NCBI GenBank assembly: GCA_028701635.1
Contig: JAQVQJ010000088.1
Coordinates: forward strand, 1 to 5,697
Source of the DNA: Clostridia bacterium
GTDB taxonomy: Bacteria; Bacillota_A; Clostridia; Christensenellales; UBA1242
Length of the DNA stretch: 5,697 bases
Direction of reading: 5' to 3'
Shown: piece by piece, positions 1 to 5,697 of the stretch
Position numbering within the stretch: the first letter of the stretch is position 1
Layout of the letters: the number at the start of each line of letters is the position of its first letter
Position numbers and translations under genes: made by a program
Notes under the pieces: model-generated
Databases searched by the model: none
The model's input: the letters and a program-made list of their open reading frames with translations, nothing else
What the model was told of the DNA's origin: nothing

Positions 1-1
1 T

Positions 2-1153
2 AGTATTTTTGACCTTAAAAAACTATTGAACAACTCTCTCAAAAAGACAAACTGGAGATTAATGAGTGACGGTGTAAATTATCGACTTGGTTTTTTGTCC
101 GGCAGATTGAAAGGCTACGAAGGTGAAGAAGATATATTAAAACTAGCTGGAAAAACAGAGATAAAAAAACCGTTAAATAAAATTGATGATGAAAAAAGGA
201 AAAAATATGAAAACCATAGTTATGTACAATTGGCAAAATTAGGCGCTGAAGTTGATGCCAATATTAACAGTTTAAACAAAAGACTGGAAAAGAATCCAAA
301 AGGTTTCCCAATTGACGCAGGCGATCATTATACCTGTGGCGTCTGTTGCACTAGTATTGATTCGTCCAATGGCTGGTATGACAAAAATGGTTTCAAATGT
401 TTAGATTGTCAAAAAGCTGCAGACAACGGTATTCTTCCACCTGATGTTTTTGAAGACAGACACAGTTGGTATAGTGACTGGGGTGTTGAAAGTGATTTTC
501 ATATTCCAGAACTGATCATTAAAAAACTGGTCAAACAGGGAGTATTAAAACCGAGAATTGTCACCGGTGATACTGGTAGAGACCATTGTTATGTTTTTAT
601 GGCAGAGGAAAATAACAAGCTTTTGGAGGATTATAAGAAGAAACATCAAATTATTCTTCTTTGCGGTATCCCGTTTAGTGGTAAAACTGAATTTGCAAAA
701 TATTTACGAGACAAACACGGTTATACTTATATTTCGATAGATGAAAATAACTGGCTAGACAAGGATTTGGAAGTACTCTGGCATAAATGTTTTGAAGAAA
801 AAAGACAGTATCAGAATGTAGAAAAATTTGTCTGTTATTTATATGAGAAATATGAGAATGTAATTTTGGAATGGAATTTTCCTATGGATAAGCTCGAGAT
901 TGTCTCGTTACTTGAACGACAATGGTGTATAGCTCTTTGGTTTTTTTGTAGTACTGAGGTTGCTAGAAAAAGGTATATAAAGAAGAATGGGTCTAATTCA
1001 ATTCACCTATTTGACAACCGAATTAAGGAAATTGAGGACAAAGTTCCGGAACTTAATAAAAGACTTAAATCTACAATAATAAATGTTTTAAAAGATGATA
1101 AAAGCAATAAAACAATGGGAGAAATTTATTCTGATTTTTCCGTTTTTTCTTAA
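2..1153 (+). CDS. Zinc-ribbon / P-loop kinase-like protein, 5' end probably outside the window
   Basis: I do not recognise this as a named family. Residues are counted from a TTG at position 26. Cys104, Cys107, Cys108, Cys125 and Cys128 (CGVCC ... CLDC) look like a zinc ribbon. Residues about 145-200 are a basic stretch that could be a winged helix (IIKKLVKQGVLKPR). Residues about 207-350 resemble a small P-loop kinase of the AAA_33/zeta-toxin/polynucleotide-kinase type. They include Walker A GIPFSGKT (214-221), a strand ending in an Asp (YISID, 235-239), a Walker-B-like strand VILEW (279-283), and a late RKRYIKK segment that could supply an arginine for phosphate binding. The frame is open to the left edge with protein-like residues (SIFDLKKLL), so TTG at 26 is unlikely to be the true start. 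ATG at 62, with GGAG four bases upstream, is the main internal alternative. The gene ends tail to tail with hamB, overlapping it by 4 bp. The kinase call is moderate; substrate and role are unknown. Confidence 0.75.
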   Translation, partial: SIFDLKKLLNNSLKKTNWRLMSDGVNYRLGFLSGRLKGYEGEEDILKLAGKTEIKKPLNKIDDEKRKKYENHSYVQLAKLGAEVDANINSLNKRLEKNPKGFPIDAGDHYTCGVCCTSIDSSNGWYDKNGFKCLDCQKAADNGILPPDVFEDRHSWYSDWGVESDFHIPELIIKKLVKQGVLKPRIVTGDTGRDHCYVFMAEENNKLLEDYKKKHQIILLCGIPFSGKTEFAKYLRDKHGYTYISIDENNWLDKDLEVLWHKCFEEKRQYQNVEKFVCYLYEKYENVILEWNFPMDKLEIVSLLERQWCIALWFFCSTEVARKRYIKKNGSNSIHLFDNRIKEIEDKVPELNKRLKSTIINVLKDDKSNKTMGEIYSDFSVFS

Positions 1154-1158
1154 AAAAC
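1142..1158. repeat. AT-rich inverted repeat over the convergent gene ends
   Basis: GTTTTTT and AAAAAAC form a perfect 7-bp inverted repeat around a 3-base centre (CTT). It covers the stop codons of both convergent genes. It could act as a weak two-way transcription end because each strand carries a U-rich arm. The stem has only one G:C pair, so as a hairpin it would be very unstable. In DNA this AT-rich it may well be chance. No stronger terminator is visible between the two genes, because there is no intergenic space. Confidence 0.25.
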
Positions 1159-4100
1159 TAATGCTTTTGCATATATCTTATTATAAAAATCATTTACATC
1201 AATTTTTGTGGTAATTGCGTGATACTTTCTTTCATTAATATCAATCTCAATTGACAAAATCTTGGCAATATTTTTTTCTACATAACCAATCAATTTTTTA
1301 CCAGAAATCACTTTGATAGCATACGGATCATATTTGTTTTGATAATCTCTCTTCAAAATTAAATCTTCATTTAGTTTTATTTTTAAAGAAATTTTTCTTC
1401 TTGATTTCTTAAAGTAAGTACCCTTAATTTCAAAATCAATATTATTAACTTTATCCTTTGTTTCATTTGAGGATATTTTTGATGATATTTCTAATATATT
1501 TTTTACATCGTATTCATTCAATTCAAATTGCTGAATATCTTCTCTTGTTACATTTGATAACCAAATGGCGAAATCTTTATAATTATCTGCATTGCTAATA
1601 CCTACCAATAGCTTAGATACTGCTTTGTTATTTATACCTAAAGACAAAGCAAAACATTCTAAATCAATATTAGTTCCAAATTTTACATATGTAGGCAAAT
1701 TTCTTATATTGTCTGGTAATTCATTAAATTCAATTCCTATTTCTTGTGAAAGAATCATTAAAAATGATGTTGTTCCCCATGGATATTTATAGTTAAAAAC
1801 ATCAGAAATAAAATATTCCATTTTATTTTTAAAAGGCCAATATCTCTTTAAGTTGTCAATAGATTCTCCTAGTGTCCAAGCAATAATAAAATTAACTATT
1901 TGGTTTGTATTTTCTTCTTCGATTTTTAATTTATCCCCAATATCCAATTCACCAATTTTCCCAGAAAGGAAAAAAAATGATATTTTTTTTAGTAAATTTA
2001 TAAAATCATCTTTTTTAACTAAATCATTAAATTCTTCCAAATTATTTTTGATATATTCTTTAATTATTTCATTACTATTTAGAGATAATCCAGTTTTTCC
2101 AAATAATTTGATTGTCTCAGTATCGATTTTTTTTGACTTAATATTTTTTATTAATGACCGAATAGAATTTTTTATTGGATCAATGTTTACATTAAGTAAC
2201 TGGACTTTAAATAGAGAACACTGGATAATCTCTTCAATAATTTTTTCATCGTCAGTTTCCAGTGATTCTTCCGCAAGAATATTTAACAAATGTGGCTCTA
2301 TTACCATCTTGATATAAGCATTAAATGTAGTTTCATCAATTCTTTTTTGGATTAACGCTTTTAATAATTTGAATAAAACACTATTAACTTTTTCAATATT
2401 ATTAATATTCGTGTACTTATAAAATTCATCCTCATCTTTCTTGTTATCAGTAATAAATATTATTTGTCCAATAGTTTCTTTTCCGGCACGCCCTACCCTT
2501 CCTGCAATATTCCAAAAATCTCTAATAGAGAGTTTTGAATTTGCTTTTGGGTTGATTAAAACAGAATGTAAAATCAAATATTTAGCTGGAAAATTAATAC
2601 CTTGACCAATCGTATTGGTAGACACGAGAACTTTTAAGTTTCCATTTCTAAAATCATTTTCAATAGCTTTTCTTAATTGGTCCGGCAGATTTCCATAATG
2701 CATGCCAATTTTTTTCTTTAGACACTCGGATTGCCAACTTTTTTCTCCAAACCAAGATCTTGATAAATGGTACGATTCTATATATTCTCCACCACTGAAA
2801 TAATTGTCATTACTATTTTGTAATACAGATAATATTGATTTTGATACTGATTTAACCCAATCTGGTCTAGAGCAATAGATTAAACAATTGCCACCTTTAG
2901 ATAATTTTAATGCAAGAAGTGCTGTGGTTTCAGATTTATTATGTTTTATCCCTTTTTGTTTATCACGAATTTCTTTTGGAAAAATATGTTTTCCAATTTG
3001 CAAATACGATATTATTCCAGGAGCAAATAAACTTACTTCACTTTTATTCTCCTTAATATTTTCCTTTGGATAGTAAATATACCCACTATTACCAACCCAT
3101 TTAAATAACCCAAAAAGTTTTTTAGTCGGTTGCCATATTTGATTATTAATATCAGTTGAATTAATGTAATTTGCTTCATTTCCAGAAATCCATTTAGAAA
3201 ATTGCTTAGTATCAACTTCTGGCATTACCGCAGACATATACAGAAAACGAATCTTTGAAAATTTTAATTTAATCTTTACTATAAACATTTCTAATAGGGA
3301 TGACCTTGTATCTAAATTCCCAATAATATGTCCCTCGTCAATTATTATTAAACTAACTGGTGAAAATATTTCTGAATTCATGCGCAGCAACATATCGGCT
3401 TTTTCTGGTGTAGCAACTAATACGTCAGATGATTGAACAGTAAAATTTTGAAATTTATCTACCTCATAAGCACCGCTTAAAGATGAAACTTTATAGTTTA
3501 ACTTTGATAAATTTGCTGATAATTCTCTCTCTATTTGGTTTGTTAAAGCCCTAAATGGTGCAATATATAAACATTTTGATCCAGGGTATCTTGTCAAGCT
3601 ACTTAGAATGCCTAATTCTGCAATAAATGTTTTCCCGGAACTTGTTGGCATTTGCACAACATAACTCTCATCGTTTTCTAAAAATCCAGATTTTATCGCG
3701 TTAAGTTGTGAGTTCCAAAATTCAAATTTTGAATTTCTATTTTCTTCATCTTTTATAGTCAAATCATCATAAATATCATTAGTGAGAAGTTTAATATATT
3801 TATTCCATATAATTTTGTTTTGATCACTTATGGTTTTGAGATTTTCCCATATTGAACTTTTCTCATATTTTAATACTCTAATATAGAGTAAAAATAAAAG
3901 TTGAGACAGATAAACATTACCGCTTCTTAAAAAATATTGATGTGTTTTAGCAAGTTCTTTTAAATAATCATCATTTTTACCATGTAATATATTTTCAAAA
4001 AATTTTAAAGTCGCTCTTTTAAATAATAGTGATCCAATAGATTTGTCTTCGTTAGAAAGTGTATTTTTGTATGCCAAAGGAATTTTTTTTAATAAAATCT

Positions 4101-4542
4101 GTTGGATTTGGTATAAGACAAAATTATCTAGAGTTAAGTCTATTTCATTATGACTACTCTCAAGAGAATATGTATCTAGATTTTTTAAAAGACAATAAGC
4201 GTTTGCTTGATACCCTGATATCTCATAGCAAAGAGAGGAAAGTATAGTTAAATAATATTTATCGTATTCTTCCGACACTTCTCCTAATGTTTCAAGAATT
4301 TCAGCACATTTCTTGAAAGCACTTATACAAAGACCCACATTAAATTCATTTTCAAAAAGAATCCCTACTTGAGTTATCGTTAATAGAATTTTTCCCCATA
4401 CATATGTTTCAGAATATGATTTTGTAAATTGTGCTCCTATTTTTTGAGCATAGAGCTGATTTTTATAGTTATTTAATTTCGCATTAGAAAGTGTTTCCAG
4501 TATTTCTCTCTCAAGTTTGCTAAGGTATTCTCTTTTATGCAT
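1150..4542 (-). CDS. hamB: Hachiman system helicase HamB with C-terminal HIRAN domain
   Basis: This 1130-residue superfamily 2 DExH helicase is read as the sensor and motor of a Hachiman defence complex. The first ~270 residues are mostly helical and lack a recognisable motif. The helicase core follows: Walker A MPTSSGKT (298-305), motif Ia YIAPFRAL (326-333), TPEK (378-381), DEGH (402-405), SAV (437-439), LIYCSRP (554-560), motif V STNTIGQGINFP (641-652) and motif VI AGRVGRAG (680-687). All catalytic motifs are intact. A helical region spans about 700-1030. Residues about 1036-1115 match a HIRAN domain, with LKRDYQNKYDPYAIKV (1063-1078) and IGYV (1085-1088). ATG at 4542 is forced: an in-frame stop lies 6 bases upstream of it and the next Met is residue 298. 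No clear ribosome site is seen. The gene overlaps the end of hamA by 8 bp, which suggests translational coupling. It is much longer than E. coli AbpB (about 730 residues as I recall). The helicase call is near certain; HamB rests on the HamA-like partner. Confidence 0.92.
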   Translation of the reverse strand: MHKREYLSKLEREILETLSNAKLNNYKNQLYAQKIGAQFTKSYSETYVWGKILLTITQVGILFENEFNVGLCISAFKKCAEILETLGEVSEEYDKYYLTILSSLCYEISGYQANAYCLLKNLDTYSLESSHNEIDLTLDNFVLYQIQQILLKKIPLAYKNTLSNEDKSIGSLLFKRATLKFFENILHGKNDDYLKELAKTHQYFLRSGNVYLSQLLFLLYIRVLKYEKSSIWENLKTISDQNKIIWNKYIKLLTNDIYDDLTIKDEENRNSKFEFWNSQLNAIKSGFLENDESYVVQMPTSSGKTFIAELGILSSLTRYPGSKCLYIAPFRALTNQIERELSANLSKLNYKVSSLSGAYEVDKFQNFTVQSSDVLVATPEKADMLLRMNSEIFSPVSLIIIDEGHIIGNLDTRSSLLEMFIVKIKLKFSKIRFLYMSAVMPEVDTKQFSKWISGNEANYINSTDINNQIWQPTKKLFGLFKWVGNSGYIYYPKENIKENKSEVSLFAPGIISYLQIGKHIFPKEIRDKQKGIKHNKSETTALLALKLSKGGNCLIYCSRPDWVKSVSKSILSVLQNSNDNYFSGGEYIESYHLSRSWFGEKSWQSECLKKKIGMHYGNLPDQLRKAIENDFRNGNLKVLVSTNTIGQGINFPAKYLILHSVLINPKANSKLSIRDFWNIAGRVGRAGKETIGQIIFITDNKKDEDEFYKYTNINNIEKVNSVLFKLLKALIQKRIDETTFNAYIKMVIEPHLLNILAEESLETDDEKIIEEIIQCSLFKVQLLNVNIDPIKNSIRSLIKNIKSKKIDTETIKLFGKTGLSLNSNEIIKEYIKNNLEEFNDLVKKDDFINLLKKISFFFLSGKIGELDIGDKLKIEEENTNQIVNFIIAWTLGESIDNLKRYWPFKNKMEYFISDVFNYKYPWGTTSFLMILSQEIGIEFNELPDNIRNLPTYVKFGTNIDLECFALSLGINNKAVSKLLVGISNADNYKDFAIWLSNVTREDIQQFELNEYDVKNILEISSKISSNETKDKVNNIDFEIKGTYFKKSRRKISLKIKLNEDLILKRDYQNKYDPYAIKVISGKKLIGYVEKNIAKILSIEIDINERKYHAITTKIDVNDFYNKIYAKALVF

Positions 4543-5392
4543 ATACTTTTATCAAAGCTTTTTCTAAAGCCTTTTTATAAACTAACTCAGCCAAACTTTT
4601 AAGATCTTCAACCAAAAAAAACGTTATTTGCATAGGGAGTGGTGGCTTTTCATTTTCGAGTTCTAATAATATAGTTTTAATCTGCTTTTGGTATTGTGAT
4701 TTTTCGGCTATAAGTATTATTTCAAAAGTATGATGGTAATCATTAGGGTTTTTAACAATGTCCATATATTCATCTGCGAGTGAATAATACTTTTCAGCCA
4801 TCTCTAATTTACCGTTAATCTCTGCCGTTGAGGCAATATCATTGTAATATCTTGCCAAAAAATCAGCGATCGACTCTTTTGGAATGTCGCAACAAAGACT
4901 CTTATAAGCATCAACACAAATATTTTTTGCAAAATATTGTCTAGTTTTTACTTCATAATATTTTAATTCCGAAATTTTTTTTCCTTTATTATGTGCCAGA
5001 ATATCGGTACAGAATACAGATCTATTATTGTTGAATTTCCAACGAAGCTTATATATTGGAACAACCAAATTACGAAATGATTTAATTAAATCTATGGAAA
5101 CTGTTTCTCCTAAATCTCCCTGTCTAACATTTTTTCTTATTGTTCTCTCGCCATCAGAAATTTCTTCCTCGCTATTTGGAAATACATATTTTTCAATATA
5201 TTCAATTAATCTTTGCGGGTCTTTATCTCTAAATTCTCTTTTTAAAAAAGAAACGTCTCTATATGCTTCAAGGGTCTTTTCACTTAAATAGTCCAATATT
5301 TCATCATCAATTTTATTTTTTTCTGATACTTCAATTACATTAAAAGAGTAAGAAGATGATATTTTAGATTCAAAAATCCATTTAGTAAGCAT
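4535..5392 (-). CDS. hamA: Hachiman system nuclease HamA (DUF1837 family)
   Basis: This 285-residue soluble protein has the size and layout of DUF1837/HamA proteins (E. coli relative AbpA). It is the expected effector nuclease of Hachiman, kept inactive by HamB until DNA damage is sensed. A PD-(D/E)xK-type active site is visible: Glu96 in GDLGE (92-96), Asp130 in TDILAH (129-134) and Glu147-x-Lys149 in YYEVKTR (145-151). All four acid and lysine positions are present, so the nuclease looks intact. The C-terminal half is mainly helical, with a hydrophobic strand FEIILIAE (223-230) and a late strand QITFFLVEDL (255-264). I see no signal peptide or membrane segment. The ATG at 5392 is the only possible start: an in-frame TGA lies at 5420-5422 and no start codon lies between. 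No Shine-Dalgarno sequence precedes it; the leader is AT-rich. It is the first gene of a two-gene unit, with hamB starting inside its last codons. The pairing makes the call strong. Confidence 0.9.
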   Translation of the reverse strand: MLTKWIFESKISSSYSFNVIEVSEKNKIDDEILDYLSEKTLEAYRDVSFLKREFRDKDPQRLIEYIEKYVFPNSEEEISDGERTIRKNVRQGDLGETVSIDLIKSFRNLVVPIYKLRWKFNNNRSVFCTDILAHNKGKKISELKYYEVKTRQYFAKNICVDAYKSLCCDIPKESIADFLARYYNDIASTAEINGKLEMAEKYYSLADEYMDIVKNPNDYHHTFEIILIAEKSQYQKQIKTILLELENEKPPLPMQITFFLVEDLKSLAELVYKKALEKALIKVYA

Positions 5393-5412
5393 ATAAATTA
5401 AACGAATTTTAC

Positions 5413-5425
5413 CACTATTTCAGTG
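5413..5425. promoter_or_regulatory. Interrupted palindrome in the hamA leader (possible operator)
   Basis: On the hamA strand this reads CACTGAAATAGTG, a 4-bp perfect inverted repeat (CACT/AGTG) around five bases. It lies about 20 bp upstream of the hamA start, near where transcription would begin if the weak promoter just upstream is real. That is a common place for a repressor site. The stem is short and no regulator gene is visible in the window, so this is only a candidate. Confidence 0.15.
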
Positions 5426-5431
5426 TATTAA

Positions 5432-5460
5432 GAAAATTATGGTTTGCAAAAAATGACAAA
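5432..5460 (-). promoter_or_regulatory. Candidate hamAB promoter, Bacteroidota-like
   Basis: On the hamA strand there is TTTG, then 17 bases, then TAATTTTC. This approximates the Bacteroidota pattern TTTG-N(about 19)-TAnnTTTG, with one mismatch in the -7 box and a slightly short spacer. It would give a leader of roughly 30-40 bases before the hamA ATG. I found no good TTGACA/TATAAT pair with normal spacing in the same stretch. AT-rich DNA gives such partial matches easily, so confidence is low. Confidence 0.2.
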
Positions 5461-5474
5461 TCCTTTTTTATAGT

Positions 5475-5492
5475 GTCTCATTTGTCTCATTT
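5475..5492. repeat. Perfect tandem 9-bp repeat upstream of hamA
   Basis: GTCTCATTT occurs twice in direct succession (5475-5483 and 5484-5492); on the hamA strand it reads AAATGAGAC twice. It lies about 80-100 bp upstream of the hamA start. Possible readings are a paired binding site for a regulator, part of the terminal sequence of a mobile element that extends to the right, or a simple slippage duplication. The sequence itself does not choose between them. Confidence 0.6.
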
Positions 5493-5599
5493 AGGTTAAA
5501 AAATTGATAGAATAAGACAGGGGGTTAAGGACGGGGTGTTATAGGGATAGAAAGGTTCCAGACTCACCTGCTCCGCACTTCGTGTAATGTTTGAGTTAA

Positions 5600-5695
5600 T
5601 CATAAAACTACTTCTTGTTTTTCGGGAGAATAATTAGAATCGACTGAATATAGATTGAATTGTTGGAAAACATCTTTTTCCTTTGTTTGCTTAAG
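5600..5695 (-). CDS. Possible C-terminal end of an unidentified gene entering from the right
   Basis: Reading leftwards from the right edge, one frame stays open for 31 codons and ends in TGA at 5600-5602. The residues look protein-like (for example DVFQQFNLYSVDSNYSPEK) and rich in charged and polar side chains. The other two frames on this strand hold stops. If real, it is transcribed in the same direction as hamA and ends 207 bp before it. I do not recognise the family and the fragment is too short to place. The space between it and hamA carries a short, relatively GC-rich patch (about 5515-5590) without a visible gene or tRNA, and no convincing terminator hairpin. Confidence 0.3.
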   Translation of the reverse strand, partial: LKQTKEKDVFQQFNLYSVDSNYSPEKQEVVL

Positions 5696-5697
5696 AT

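Noticed and set aside
1970..1990. A8-TGATA-T8 mirror of homopolymers within hamB, including an in-frame A_AAA_AAA slippery heptamer on the coding strand, suggesting programmed frameshifting or phase variation.
   Set aside because: Similar runs of eight occur elsewhere in the same gene (about 2127-2134 and 4083-4090) as lysine and phenylalanine codons in very AT-rich DNA. There is no sign of a downstream stimulator, and a -1 shift would only lead to a quick stop.
1853..2317. Long open frame of 154 codons on the + strand opposite hamB.
   Set aside because: It lies antisense inside the helicase gene. Its residue make-up is what AT-rich reverse-strand reading gives, and I see no domain or ribosome site.
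5028..5291. 87-codon + strand open frame opposite hamA.
   Set aside because: It is fully antisense to a well-supported nuclease gene with intact catalytic motifs, and has no recognisable features of its own.
5530..5548. TATAGGGATAG resembles the start of a homing endonuclease (I-SceI) site.
   Set aside because: Only the first bases match; the rest of the known site is absent and no intron or endonuclease gene is seen.
5554..5570. Short hairpin AGGT/ACCT after the partial right-edge gene as a terminator.
   Set aside because: The stem is only 4 bp with a 9-base loop and is not followed by a proper T-run on the relevant strand.
5393..5697. CRISPR array or tRNA near the right edge.
   Set aside because: There is only one short tandem duplication without spacers, and no cloverleaf or T-arm-like sequence could be found.

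Overview
This is an AT-rich window with three substantial genes and one probable gene remnant at the right edge. The base composition and the lack of a clear Shine-Dalgarno sequence before the two right-hand genes would fit a low-GC bacterium, possibly Bacteroidota. A weak TTTG / TAnnTTTG-like promoter match upstream of hamA points the same way. I cannot assign a taxon with confidence. The stop codons used and the TGG tryptophan codons fit the standard bacterial code.

Layout. Positions 2-1153 (+) hold a gene whose frame stays open to the left edge, so its 5' end is probably cut off. It encodes a zinc-ribbon-like segment, a basic segment resembling a winged helix, and a C-terminal P-loop kinase-type domain. 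Positions 1150-4542 (-) hold a large DExH-box superfamily 2 helicase. Positions 4535-5392 (-) hold a DUF1837-type nuclease. These two right-hand genes overlap by 8 bp with the nuclease first, and I read them as hamA and hamB of a Hachiman anti-phage system, the family that includes E. coli AbpA/AbpB. From 5393 to 5599 lies a non-coding stretch with a 9-bp tandem repeat, an interrupted palindrome and a weak promoter candidate. Positions 5600-5695 (-) look like the last 31 codons of another gene that enters from the right.

How the parts work together. In described Hachiman systems the HamB helicase monitors DNA and holds the HamA nuclease in check. When DNA is damaged or processed during phage infection, HamA is released to destroy DNA and the infected cell dies or stops growing. 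The unusual point here is the end of HamB: about the last 90 residues match a HIRAN domain, a fold that in the eukaryotic helicase-like translocase HLTF binds 3' single-stranded DNA ends. A DNA-end-reading module fused to the sensor helicase suits a system that senses genome integrity, and it is the most interesting feature of the window.

The left gene converges on hamB with a 4-bp overlap of stop codons and no room for a conventional terminator. Its combination of zinc ribbon and P-loop kinase-like domain is unfamiliar to me. It may be an independent neighbour in a defence island; nothing in the sequence proves a link.
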